Source: Littorina saxatilis (lineage: Eukaryota; Mollusca; Gastropoda; Littorinimorpha; Littorinidae). From it: 64,000 nt of DNA. The translations under genes were made by a program, and so were the position numbers. The stretch is from the NCBI RefSeq assembly GCF_037325665.1, contig NC_090245.1, positions 74,074,590 to 74,138,589 on the forward strand, written 5' to 3'. Under the pieces are notes generated by a model, which saw nothing but the letters and a program-made list of their open reading frames with translations, was not told the DNA's origin and did not search any database. Position 1 is the stretch's first letter; each line of letters starts with the position of its first letter. Positions 22,654 to 32,999 of this stretch are shown here, in pieces.

Positions 22654-22782
22654 GCTGGCAGTGGCAATCAAAGATGGCGTGTGAGCAACTTTCTGTGTTT
22701 TGGAGTTCATTAAATGTTGGGATGAATATATGTCAGGTTTGAGGATGCACATTTCTGTAGGTTCATCTGGGTTGGTTGAAAG

Positions 22783-22892
22783 TGACGGTCGGCGACGGTC
22801 GGCAACGGTCGGCGACGGTCGGCGACGGTCGGCAACGGTCGGCGACGGTCGGCAACGGTCGGCGACGGTCGGCAACGGTCGGCGACGGTCAG
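22783..22892. repeat. 10-bp minisatellite GGTCGGCRAC
   Basis: About eleven tandem copies of ACGGTCGGC(G/A). The minus frame reads as an Arg-Pro/Thr-Val-Ala-Asp repeat, which I do not regard as a gene. A short inverted piece with the same left flank (GGTTGGTTGAAAGTGACGG) is at about 24436-24492. Confidence 0.9.
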
Positions 22893-22902
22893 CAACTACA
22901 AA

Positions 22903-23190
22903 CTTAGGAGAGGGGGTCAAATGGGGAAAACATCACCGAGAAGAGAGAGGGAGAGAGAGAGAGGCTTAGGAGAAGGTGTCAGGTGAGGGAGAAGAAAGAG
23001 AGAGATCCAGGGGGCTTAGGAGAGGGGGTCAAATGGGGAAAACAACACCGAGAAGAGAGAGGGAGAGAGAGAGAGGCTTAGGAGAAGGTGTCAGGTGAGG
23101 GAGAAGAAAGAGAGAGATTCAGGGGGCTTAGGAGAGGGGGTCAAATGGGGAAAACAACAGAGAGAGAGGGAGAGAGAGAGAGAGAGTGTT
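22903..23190. repeat. 112-bp tandem repeat, about 2.5 copies
   Basis: CTTAGGAGAGGGGGTCAAAT begins at 22903, 23015 and 23127, spacing 112 bp, each unit ending in GA-rich sequence. Purine-rich on the plus strand. Confidence 0.9.
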
Positions 23191-23484
23191 TACAAACACA
23201 TACTGTGGGATTCAATGTAACACGCAAAATCTTTATTCGCTAAACAAAATCTAAGTTCAACGTTTGTTAATTCATCAATCGTACAGATCTTAACAATAAG
23301 CTACCGGTATGTGAAAAAACATTCCTGTCATTTTAGGTCAACTAATCTTAATTATCTAAGGCTAAATAGGGCTTGGCCAGATGTAAGCCTAAGTATCTAG
23401 TTTAATTTTATGGTCATTCTGTGAAATGGGGCCGAGGATGATCGCCGGTGACTCGTTGCTTCTTCGACGAAGGAGTTATGTGTA

Positions 23485-23575
23485 CCCAACATGCTTTGGA
23501 TTTTTTTTTTTTGTCAGTGTTATAGTTATATTTAACTATAACACTGACAAAAAAAAATTCCAAAGCATGTTGGGT
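23485..23575. repeat. 91-bp near-perfect hairpin
   Basis: ACCCAACATGCTTTGGA at 23485 pairs with its complement ending at 23575; the inner arms are a T/A run, GTCAGTGTTATAGTTA and its complement, with a loop of a few bases. Probably a minimal foldback element. Confidence 0.85.
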
Positions 23576-23620
23576 CGGCCTGTGGCCGTAACCAGCAGTG
23601 CAGCTCCCCAAGATTGTACG

Positions 23621-24389
23621 TCTCATGGCAAAGGCAGTGAAATTGACAAGAAGAGCGGGGTAGTAGTTGCGCTAAGAAGGATAGCACGCTTTTCTGTACC
23701 TCTCTTTGTTTTAACTTTCTGAGCGTCTTTTTAATCCAAACATATCATATCTATATGTTTTTGGAATCAGGAACCGACAAGGAATAAGATGAAAGTGTTT
23801 TTAAATTGATTTCGACAATTTAATTTTGATAATAATTTTTATATATTTAATTTTCAGAGCTTGTTTTTAATCCGAATATAACATATTTATATGTTTTTGG
23901 AATCAGCAAATGATGGAGAATAAGATAAACGTAAATTTGGATCGTTTTATAAATTTTTATTTTTTTTTACAATTTTCCGATTTTTAATGACCAAAGTCAT
24001 TAATTAATTTTTAAGCCACCACGCTGAAATGCAATACCGAAGTCCGGGCTTCGTCGAAGATTACTTGACCAAAATTTCAACCAATTTGGTTGAAAAATGA
24101 GGGCGTCACAGTGCCGCCTCAACTTTCACGAAAAGCCGGATATGACGTCATCAAAGACATTTATCAAAAAAATGAAAAAAACGTTCGGGGATTTCATACC
24201 CAGGAACTCTCATGTCAAATTTCATAAAGATCGGTCCAGTAGTTTAGTCTGAATCGCTCTACACACACACACACACGCACACACGCACGCACGCACACAC
24301 GCACGCACACACGCACATACACCACGACCCTCGTTTCGATTCCCCCTCGATGTTAAAATATTTAGTCAAAACTTGACTAAATATAAAAA
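23621..24389 (+). mobile_element. 850-bp HINE-like repeat, copy 5, 5'-truncated
   Basis: Begins inside the family at CTCATGGCAAAGGCAGTG and continues to the 3' hairpin and TATAAAAA. About 100 bp of the 5' end is missing. Confidence 0.9.
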
Positions 24390-24544
24390 TCAAAGAGGGA
24401 GAGAGGGTTTGTTTTGGTGCAACACTTGTTTTTTGTCGCCGACCGTTGCCGACCGTCCGACCGTTGCCGACCGTCACTTTCAACCAACCGGTTCATCTCG
24501 GTATTCCACCCCCTCGGCTTTCTGTTGTAAATATTAAGCTGAGC

Positions 24545-24639
24545 ACGGTGATCGAATGTGGAAGCTACGTTTGGTCAAAGGTCACAGAAGATTTGCGTCG
24601 TGCAGCGAAGGAAAGAATCGCGATCTTGTTTCCGAATCG
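24545..24639 (+). CDS. Possible exon of integrase-core gene (N-terminal part)
   Basis: Open segment reading VIECGSYVWSKVTEDLRRAA then KERIAILFPNR, ending at a GTACCT donor. Its 5' limit is unknown. It is included because the next open segment (24799-24952) on the same strand is recognisable and the splice phases agree. Function as in the entry for 30094-30250. Confidence 0.4.
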
Positions 24640-24798
24640 GTACCTCTTTGTTTTTCATTAGACCTGTCATTCTGCTTGCTCGGCTTTGTTAGATGTTTGC
24701 ATATCGTGTTGCTATTTTCTTTGCTTTTATTATTGTTTCTTACTTGTGCTTCGTTTATCGATACAACGCAAGTAATAAAAGTGTTTGGCAATTTTCAG

Positions 24799-24952
24799 GG
24801 AAAATGGAATGCTACAAGTACAACGCATGGTGTATTCCAGGATATCTGATCAAGAGTTGGATGCGTTGGTGGAACCAATTACTGCTTCCAACAAGCTTAC
24901 TGGGTCCTTAATGATACAAGCTCGTCTGAAAGGACAGGGGACAGTACTTCAG
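24799..24952 (+). CDS. Exon of transposon-derived integrase-core gene
   Basis: Acceptor ATTTTCAG, donor GTAACT, open throughout. It reads YSRISDQELDALVEPITASN followed by a basic GSLMIQARLKGQGTVLQ segment. This resembles the region before the DDE integrase core in a multi-exon family common in marine invertebrates and fish (recalled from family knowledge, not searched). It lies 5.1 kb before a second matching segment. Whether this is a domesticated host gene or a decayed mobile element is unclear. Confidence 0.5.
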
Positions 24953-25082
24953 GTAACTCTTCTGTGCTGAATATTAGAATAGTAAAGCTTCAAAAAGGAA
25001 TTTTAAACTGTTGAAAAACAACTGAGAAATGGACCAATGTTTCACAGTCACAGATTCTGATTTTAAAGTTAAGTAATACCGT

Positions 25083-25162
25083 TTTTATATTTAGTCAAGT
25101 TTTGACTAAATATTTTAACGTAGAGGGGGGAATCGAGACGAGGGTCGTGGTGTATGTGTGTG

Positions 25163-25193
<31 letters not shown>

Positions 25194-25205
25194 GTGTGTG
25201 TTTCG
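25083..25205 (-). mobile_element. 850-bp HINE-like repeat, copy 6, terminal fragment
   Basis: Only the hairpin end and the GAATCGAGACGAGGGTCGTG block, with a (TGTC)n microsatellite in place of (CA)n. Confidence 0.85.
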
Positions 25206-25412
25206 ATCCATCATACAACGCCGCAGCTATGGAGGTCAATGCGTTGCTTCGGCAGGGCACTGTGGACTCCCCTAGAGTTGTATTTTGGGACCATGATTTT
25301 ATGTTTTCCGCTGGAAAACAGTTTACGTTACCTGAATTTGCAGCGTCATTTCCTGGGTGATGGTGTGCATCTAGCAAACGTATATTCCCAAGCTTGGGAC
25401 CTGTTGGCGTAA
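25206..25412 (+). pseudogene. Fragment resembling an SGNH-type DGVHL domain
   Basis: Short open stretches read MEVNALLRQ, RVVFWDHDFMF and GDGVHLANVYSQAWDLLA. A terminal DGVHL motif occurs in SGNH-hydrolase-like segments carried by some mobile elements. The likeness is weak, and the segment is probably an old element piece with at least one break. No function is inferred. Confidence 0.3.
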
Positions 25413-25595
25413 CATATCAAGATCAAGAAGATCAAGCAACGTCAGGACAGGCCAGGTTGTACAAGTCCCTTCGTCAGGCGATAAACACAGTCGGTTTTTG
25501 TGTGATTAAATAATGTTGTAGCCGGGTCAGGTTGCATTGTGCGTTTTGACTGATCAGCTTACAAAGCACGGGTATAGGAACAGGGAATCTTCAAA

Positions 25596-25886
25596 TTGTT
25601 TACATTTTCTTTCTTGTTTGATGCGGGTGGGTGGCATTATAAATCGAAGGCTCTAAATGGGGTCAACCAGATCGGTAGATGGGAAGTAACTCGAGTTTAT
25701 GACAGGCTCGTTGTGGATGATGTCCCTTGTCTAAAAACCAGTTCAAGGTGGAATGGTTCTTCGATCAACACGATTGTTGAGTGTTCTGTCAAATCAAGAT
25801 ATCGTGACATGTTTCAACAGTATGTTTCTGTGTTGGTGGATAGTATGGATCAGTGTTTTTCCAGAGTACTTGGAAATAATTTTCAG
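25596..25886 (+). CDS. Open, exon-like segment of unknown function
   Basis: About 95 open codons (…WEVTRVYDRLVVDDVPCL…YRDMFQQYVSVLVDSMDQ…) ending at TTTCAG|GTGAGA, a good donor. I do not recognise the product. It has mixed, protein-like composition, unlike nearby repeats, and lies between two integrase-core exons on the same strand, so it may belong to that transcription unit or to another inserted element. Confidence 0.35.
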
Positions 25887-25944
25887 GTGAGATTCTGATG
25901 AACATGTTGGTGTTACGATGCCTTTTCATGTGAGCGTTTGTCAA

Positions 25945-26560
25945 TTCAGAGAATCAGAATATTTGTTCCTGTGGAGGTACTGTATGTCAATTACCTGTTA
26001 GGTGGGTGTTTGTCATTTCAATGAATCAGGAAATATTGGTTCCTGTGGAGGTACTGTTTTGTCGATCACCTGTTATTTTGCCTAGGAGATTCCAAATTTA
26101 TTTTGGTTGTGGTACTGTGGGCTAGGTAATATTTCATGTGTTGTTTGACTTTGCAGAGAATCGGGAAACGTTTTTCCTGTGGAGGTACTGTTGTCACTTG
26201 TGTTGGCTGGTGCCTCACAGGTTACAAACACTATTTTGGTTAAAGTACATGTACCGTGGGCTAGGTAATATTTCATGGTGGGGCTGATTTTTCAGAGAAT
26301 CAGAAAACATGGTTCGCTGTTGTTCTTTTTGTCAAATTAAGCTATAGGGCCTCAGAGATTCCAACATTAGTTAGTATGTGGATTTGTTAGCCAGGTATTA
26401 TGTTAGTGTGTGACAGTTCAGAGAACCATGATGTAATTTCCTGTTGGTGTTCTGTTTGTCATAAATGTATTGAGCCTCAGAGATTCCAAACTCGTTTGGT
26501 GGGGGTACTGGGTGCCAGGATTTGAGTTTGACACAGAAAACACAATTGGTTTGAAGTACT
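25945..26560. repeat. Degenerate tandem repeat with GGAGGTACTG motif
   Basis: CAGAGAATCRGRAAA...TTCCTGTGGAGGTACTGT recurs at about 25950, 26022, 26155, 26296 and 26412; GGGCTAGGTAATATTTCATG occurs twice (about 26117 and 26258); GAGATTCCAAA recurs between. Units of roughly 70-140 bp, heavily diverged. Confidence 0.7.
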
Positions 26561-26783
26561 TTGGGCCAGATTTTAATCAATTTCTTTGGTTTGTATTTCA
26601 GTCTCCCAAAATCTGGTGACAACTTCAGAAGTATGGGATATTAAACACCTTTTACAGGCTGAACAGTGAAGGCGTTGTCAACTCCTGCAAGGAGCAGCAG
26701 ACGAGTTCAAGGCTTATGTGTAATTCTCAGTAATCTGACAAATAAGGCTGTGTTCACATATATATCCTGTTTTTTATGCACAG

Positions 26784-27448
26784 GAATATGCCTCCCAGGA
26801 GGGCAGCGTCAAGGCGGGTAGCCGAAGTGACCCGAGCCGCTGCAGGTCGGCCGAGGGCCAGCAACCAGACAGCCTCGCAGCGACAACCCGGTGGGTTTGA
26901 GTCAGGCCTAAAAAAAAAATAGGTGTGGTTACGGTAACCCGACCTACCCTATTTTTTGGGGCCGACCCTATAACTTTTTATTACATTTGTCAAAAAAACA
27001 GCCTAAAAACCCAAGTAAACGAGTGCAGAAAACGCAATGAAAGTGAAAGCGCCCGAGTCGCACACTTATTTCCCTGTCAAGTAGGTTTAATTTGTACACA
27101 TTAGAAAAAAAGTTTAAAAAAAAAAAGTGATTGCCTACCTTCCTACCCTATTTTTTTGGGCTATGTTACCGTAACCACACCTATTATTTTTTTTGGCCTC
27201 AGCCACAGCAGGAGGGGAAGTAAGCGCCACTGCTTTGGCCGCGGTATTGGCTGAGCTACGCAGGCTGGGGGAGCGGCAAGAGACCTGCCAAGTGGCCATT
27301 GTCTCGCTCCAGAAAGACAACCAACGTCTGCAAGAAGCTGTTTCGGGTGATCGTGAGGCCATCGCCTCAACATCGGGATCGATGACAACCGGTACCAGCA
27401 ATTCTACCCTGTCTGGCTCGGTTGCCAACCTGGTCAACACAATCACAG
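26784..27448 (+). CDS. Open segment (basic N-terminus plus coiled coil), invaded by a MITE
   Basis: A plus-strand ATG opens MPPRRAASRRVAEVTRAAAG and a basic, Gln/Ser-rich stretch up to 26904; a 294-bp MITE follows; open sequence resumes after it with an amphipathic, Leu/Glu-rich helix (LAAVLAELRRLGERQETCQV) and a Ser/Thr-rich part, ending at CACAG|GTGAGG. The product is unrecognised. It could be the first exon of a host gene or of a mobile element ORF, so I stop at position and composition. Confidence 0.4.
26905..27198. mobile_element. GGCC-ended MITE 1 (PIF/Harbinger-like)
   Basis: Ends GGCC, an A-rich run, then ATAGGTGTGGTTACGGTAAC on both sides. Duplication TCA (26902-26904, 27199-27201). 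The subterminal part contains CGACCTACCCTATTTTTT and GGGGCCGACCCTATA. No transposase. The 3-bp TNA duplication suggests PIF/Harbinger. Confidence 0.88.
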
Positions 27449-28230
27449 GTGAGGCGGCCGCCCAATTTTGTTCGTCGAGGATAAAGTTAAACGCAGGATC
27501 TGGGGCCCGGGGCGTCAATCCACAATGACAACTGAAAAGTTTCAAATGGAAGCGTGTCAATGTTAATTGTAATTCAATCTGACAATGATCTCTTTCCCGC
27601 GTTCATGCGGTTGCAAACAGACCAGAATTGGTTCTGTTCTGTTCACATAGTACTTTGAGTTCACTTACATGCAAGGGTGATGCACAGTATTCCTATGGAG
27701 AGAACTTCATCTTTAAGTGTACTTCGATTAACTGAAGATATTCAATTGTTTACTTCAATGTGGGAGGTGTGCAATGTGTAAATACACATCAACTCAGTCA
27801 GTAAGATTTATGTGCAGGTGTATGATGCAGAGCTGTCAGCCCCTATGAAGCTTCATGTGTAGCAATCTTGAATTTATAGAGTAGCAAATGGTGTTTATCT
27901 TTAAGTATTGCATCATCTTATAATCCACTGCACCTACATGTTTATAAATATGTCAAGACACAAATGTTGCAATAACTGTGTTCAGACAAGAAAACAGCAG
28001 CAGGAACAAATGAACATTGTAGGGTGTCTGTATAACGAAGTAGCATTTTCTGTTTTACAAGTAGCATGCTACATCGAAAGCGTAATAGTCTGCAGCTCTA
28101 ATTGGGCCACTAATGCGGCATGGTGCTTTTGGATTCCACAAGTTATTTTGCATGTTGTTTTTAAGGCAAATATGTCAGAAGCTCCTAAAGAACTTTAGTG
28201 GGTAAGCCTGTGACATTGTTGTCCACATAG
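27449..28230. other. Gene-free AT-rich spacer
   Basis: No TIR pair, SINE or exon with both splice sites was recognised here. Open frames are short and lack family likeness. Confidence 0.4.
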
Positions 28231-28360
28231 AGAATACTATATGGTTTCCTATGAAATACCAGTTTTACACAAGTTGTGCTTTTAAATATTAAACTGCGAA
28301 CAATATTTCAAAACACTAGTGTAAAACTGGTATCAAACAGGAAGCCATGTAGTATTCTGT
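28231..28360. mobile_element. 130-bp foldback
   Basis: AGAATACTATATGGTTTCCT...AATACCAGTTTTACAC at the left pairs with CTAGTGTAAAACTGGTAT...GTAGTATTCTG at the right, about 45 bp per arm with around 80 percent match. It ends just before the hAT-like element. Confidence 0.7.
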
Positions 28361-28372
28361 TTATCCTACATA

Positions 28373-29771
28373 CAGGGTTCGTACAGGTCATGGAAAACCT
28401 GGAAAGTCATGGAATTTGATTTTTAATTTTGCAGGCCTGGAAAGTCATGGAATTTCAATTCAAGTCATGGAATTTCAATTCAAGTCATGGAAAGTCATGG
28501 AATTTAATATAAATAAGAAAGAAAAAAAAATAACCTTTAGCACGCCAGCTTTCTTTCGAGTTGTTTCTTGACAACAAAAAGTATGCGGAATTGGAACGAA
28601 TTAGGCCCCCCAAAAAAATGCTTTGGTTACGGTTTTATGGCCAAAATTAATAGGGTAGGTAGGTCGATTAAACTTTTTTTTTGTTTGTTTTGTTTTTTTG
28701 TTGGTTGGTCCCTCTTGAAATGATAAAAATATTTGTGTATGCAGGATATTCGAGGTATTTTCATATTGGTGTATTTGGAACCACAGATATTAATTACTTT
28801 TTCATGTTAAGAAAAGAAAACTGGACATACCCTTTAAACTGTATAGTGCCACTAGTGAACACAGTCTTGAACGCAGTCTGGACTGATTGTCACAAATTGA
28901 AAACTAGTCAAAATACAGTAGCTGATGATTCCTTTCACTTTATACAAGTTTTCTTAAACAGAAGTCTTTCCATCAAAAAGTTGCACTCTTCGAGTACCGA
29001 CTTATCAGTCGTGTTTGTTCGATATGAACGCACTTTCCGAATACGATTGCAAATGCAGACGACATCTTTTTACGTTCGCGCAACGAACGAACGCACGAGA
29101 CTGACTTCCCTTGGATATGGGAGTTGTAAAAAGCGGAGTGGTGTCCCTTGTCGGGCTTGTTGTTGTCTGCTCGCCGGCGATCAATGTTTTCTCTGTGCCG
29201 TGGTGTTGTCGTTTTCGGTGGGTTTTTGTGTGTGTGTGTGGTTTTTTTTGTGTGTATGTATCGTATGTGTTTGGTTCATTTTATTTTTAGCTTTAGGACC
29301 AAAAAAAAAGTTTAGGGTCGGCCCAAAAAGTTAGGGTCGGTCGGGAAACCGTAACCAAAGCATTTTTTTTTTTGGCCTTACCAAGGAAGATCTTCGCAAT
29401 GAACTGTGTATCGCGGTGAAAAAATGACAGTTCGTCAAGTCACAGTGTTAGTGACGGTTATGAAGCGGAATTTACGAAAGTGCAGATGGATACAAACAGT
29501 GGCTGGTCCAGTTTAGTGAAATGACAGGACCAGCAAACATTACCGATAATCTGACTGCGTAGCAAATGCTTGACTTGCTTGTCAAAGAGACACTGCGTAG
29601 AAACTGACTCAAATTCAGTGCAAAGCAAGCCAGTGTCAAAACTGGCAGTGACAAGACGTAAAAAGTTTGCGTGTTCGGAAATGGCGACCTGTGGATCTAG
29701 TCATGGAAAATGTTATTGAGGCTCATGGAAAAGTCATGGAATTTTGTTTCTAAAAACCAGTGGGGACCCTG
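28373..29771. mobile_element. hAT-like MITE with GTCATGGAA repeats, hosting a GGCC element
   Basis: CAGGGTTCG...GGGACCCTG ends with a perfect TACATA duplication (28367-28372, 29772-29777). Near both ends GTCATGGAAA/AGTCATGGAATTT is repeated. A second MITE (28604-29376) is nested inside. The end sequence is hAT-like, but 6 bp is short for a hAT duplication. Confidence 0.8.
28604..29376. mobile_element. GGCC-ended MITE 2, 773 bp, with an open frame
   Basis: Ends GGCC, C/A-rich run, then ATGCTTTGGTTACGGTTT on both sides; duplication TTA (28601-28603, 29377-29379). Subterminal TAGGGTCGG and GTCGGTCGGG blocks as in the other members. A 217-codon plus-strand frame (28681-29334) fills the interior; no transposase motif was recognised in it. 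Confidence 0.85.
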
Positions 29772-30093
29772 TACATACTATTGCATGTTCATTGCTGTAA
29801 ATGTCCCTTTGTCGAAGCGCCCAGATTGAAGAAGCTTAAAAATTGAACCTGGATCTCTCCGAATGCCTCGTGTAATCTTTTATGTCAAAGCAAGGAAATG
29901 TCACTGGTGTGGTGTTTACGTTCTTAAAATTCTTCCGAGTGTTCAAAGAAGGACGCTTGTTTCGGTATTGGAGGCAGTGAAAAATCAGGTCCTTGTCAGA
30001 CAAGACCTCTTTACACATGCAATGTAGAGTGAATGGTATTGTTATGACATGAGTGGTATGTCACGTTAGTGTAATAAGTTGTATTCTTACACG

Positions 30094-30250
30094 CTCCACA
30101 AAGGCACAGAGTACGGGGAGCCATCCAGCGGGTTGATCCTGGTGGAGTAGCTGTCAGAGCTTTGGCGTTGAGGCCCACGAGACGTCGTCTGTACCAAGTA
30201 TCAGGACCAAACGCTCTCTGGCATCTAGACGGATACCACAAGTTGATATC
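30094..30250 (+). CDS. Exon of transposon-derived integrase-core gene (pre-DDE region)
   Basis: Open segment reading QRHRVRGAIQRVDPGGVAVR, then RRRLYQVSGPNALWHLDGYH and KLIS, ending in a GTGAGT donor. The GPNALWHLDGYHKL string is typical of the start of the DDE integrase core (the Asp in HLDG being the first catalytic position) in the same family as 24799-24952. Later core exons, which would carry the other acidic residues, were not found before the assembly gap. Read as a remnant or as one part of a large gene. Confidence 0.55.
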
Positions 30251-30532
30251 GTGAGTACAGCTACAAATACATACACTGGGCACAAAAAAATCCTTTTTCA
30301 AAATTTGGTGAATGTTGAGTGTGTCCGGTGGTGGGGAGGATGTTGGGGGTTGTGCCAGTTTGAACATGGAATTTGAGTGGATTGATACAGGTGGCATAAG
30401 GAATTCTCTTAAACATTATTTTATGACGCTGGAATCTTTCTTTTAAGACCTACATAACCCTGAGATAATAAGGTCTTATAATGGGGGTAAACTTACAGAG
30501 GTTATGAGCAGAATATCTTAGAGAACAGCATA

Positions 30533-31771
30533 CCTGCCAATTGCTACGATTTTGGCGCAGCATGCTCCGATTTTGCAGGAATTGCTACGCTGCTACTCTA
30601 AGCCCTGAGCCGCTACGCTAAAAAAAAAAAAATGACAAGCGTGCAAAATGTTCACTTATTGCTTGACAATCAACAATGAACATTGCATAACTAGTCGAGT
30701 ACCGATGGCTGGGAACCACTCCGTTATGACTCGATATTGTCCACGTGACTTGCTTAGCAAATCGTGAATTTTATTGCAAGCATTCGCATTTCCGGTGACT
30801 CTATGCGCCAATTGTGAATTTGATTAGAATATGCAATGCACTTGTTAAGTTGTAAGCTGTGCACAGTGACGGTGTTAGAAGTGGAAACTGGAGGGAGACA
30901 GGATAAAAACGGGGAAACGTAAGGGTGGTGAAGATTATGGTGCAAGTTCCACGCCGATGCGGGCAAATCATTTTCAACGATTTTTGCCGAAGAATTCGAC
31001 AGACTTTGCGTGCATAGGTAATAATACCTGCTATTCCGACTTGGTTGTGTGACAGACGTTTTCTTCCACACGAGATTACGTTGATTGTCTAAATCTACTT
31101 TTTGACGGAAGTGACCGAACAACTGTGAATGACGTCTCAGTATATGGGAATGACGTCACAGTCATCGTCACAGTCTGTATCTTTTGAAGCATCGCATTCT
31201 TCATGACGTCTTTCTGTGTCTGCATCCGCAAAATGTTTGTTCATTCCGGAATCTTTGTCATCTATGTTCAGAACTCTGTCCTTATAGTGTCAGACAAACA
31301 GGCCTCCTGAGCGAACCACTTTGCAAGGGAAGTTAAATTCGCGTATGGAAACAGTACTGTCGTCTGGGGTGCCGTTTTCAGTATTCTGAGCATTGAAGAA
31401 TTTGTAAAGAGAAGAAACGATAACAGCAGGAGAAATAAAAGTCGTGTGTGCATTTTATGTTTTTTTGGAGTGACGATTTTGAGTTTGAATCCGTTCTTGC
31501 CATGCTCCTAAAGCGTGTAACATACAATCTTGCATACGTTTGCGTTAGTAGTGGCAAAGAAGGAAAGCGTGTGACATTGAACTATGTTTAGACGGTTGTA
31601 ATGTCGTAGAGCTCTCAGAATCTTACAAACGTTTTTGATGGCATTTTAAATGCGGGCTTGCGATTCAAATTTAAGATTATGCTAGTGCTACGCTTATAAA
31701 CACCAATTGCAACTCTGACATTGGGTGAAAGTTCCAAAATGCTACTCTTTGGGCTTCACAGGGGTTGGCAG
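30533..31771. mobile_element. Possible element with CCTGCCAA / TTGGCAG ends
   Basis: CATACCTGCCAATTGCTACG at the left and TTGGCAGCTATG at the right are inverted over about 12 bp, and both flanking regions mention GCTAC(G/T) strings. The target duplication is unclear. Interior without a recognisable gene. Confidence 0.35.
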
Positions 31772-32431
31772 CTATGAAACAGGGTCTTGAAAATGTCTTG
31801 TTTGGGATCGTAAAAGGAAGGGCGTCTTCTAAGGGGTAGGTGGGTAACGAAGGTGAGTCGTGTGCAAGTATTTGCTTTTCTTTTCTTTTTATTTTGTCAT
31901 TTTCTGGATATGTAATGAAAGACTGGTCCATTGATGATTTCCCCACGGAATACAAAACATATTCTGGTTATACCTTACCATTTCTACTGGGTGGTTATTT
32001 AAATTTGGTTGCTTGGTGGTTTTTTTAACAATAAACACCCCTTCAAGTTAACAGAGAAATAAGCAGAGGGGGGAATACTTTTCGGTGAATACCAAGCTAC
32101 CTAGTCCTAACAAATAACCACCCAGCAACCAGTCTGAATCCTCGATAGCTCATAGGTTGAGAAACCACACTGTGTGGTCACTGCTTGGTGACTGAAAAGT
32201 TCTGAATGCTCAAATATTCGAAAGAGGAAAGAGCTCATACATACTGCATTTACACTATTCATTTCAGGTTTCAACACACAGAATCCAATATAAGATCCAT
32301 AAGTTTGGTTGTTTTCTAAATCAAAATCTACGTTGTACCAGACACAAGGTCTCAAGGCAAGTAACTCTCATATTTTGTGTAGAAAATAGAGTTGTTCCCA
32401 TTTTGCATTTGTACAAATAAAAAGACAGTAA

Positions 32432-32690
32432 GGCCAAACAAAAATATATGTTGGTTTAGGGTAACGTTACCCAAAAAGATAGGGTCGGTAGGTCGGCTTT
32501 TTTATTTATTTTTATTTATTTTTAAATTTGGTCGATTTTCAAGGAGGTTACTTCCCTTAGTCTCGGTATGGTTCGCAAAATGTGCCAACGGTTGGGTATT
32601 TTTTTTAGAAATAAAAAAAAGTTTTATGGTCGGCGGGAAAAAATAGGGTCGGTCGGGTTACCCTAAACCAACATATATTTTTGTTTGGCC
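32432..32690. mobile_element. GGCC-ended MITE 3
   Basis: Both ends read GGCCAAACAAAAATATATGT followed by TGGTTTAGGGTAAC, nearly perfect over 35 bp. Duplication TAA (32429-32431, 32691-32693). Interior has AGATAGGGTCGGTAGGTCGG and AATAGGGTCGGTCGGG. Confidence 0.9.
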
Positions 32691-32999
32691 TAATCTGAAG
32701 GTCAATTATATTTCACTTCATAAATAGAACTTTTTTTCCCGAGATACTTAAACATGAAAAGAACGCAAAAATATTTGCCTTATCGTCTTAGCAGAACAAC
32801 TATGTACTTTATTTTATTCGAAATTAAATTAACTGCTATAAAGAGTTTGCAGAATTGCGCAATTTTCACAGAACTCTTCAACCATGGATTAATCACATGC
32901 TTGTGCAGGTAGACTGGCTGAGTGAATAATACTTGATCAAAATAATTATGTGTGCTGTGGGCAGGCTATCTGTCTGTCCAATGAAAAACAAGAAGGGCA

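Noticed and set aside
22549-22969. Arg-Pro-rich repeat protein on either strand
   Set aside because: Produced by the 10-bp GGTCGGCRAC minisatellite, whose three-unit period (30 bp) keeps frames open.
28681-29334. Host gene encoding a 217-residue membrane protein
   Set aside because: The frame lies wholly inside a MITE, with a GT-rich end giving the hydrophobic tail; kept only as a low-interest finding.
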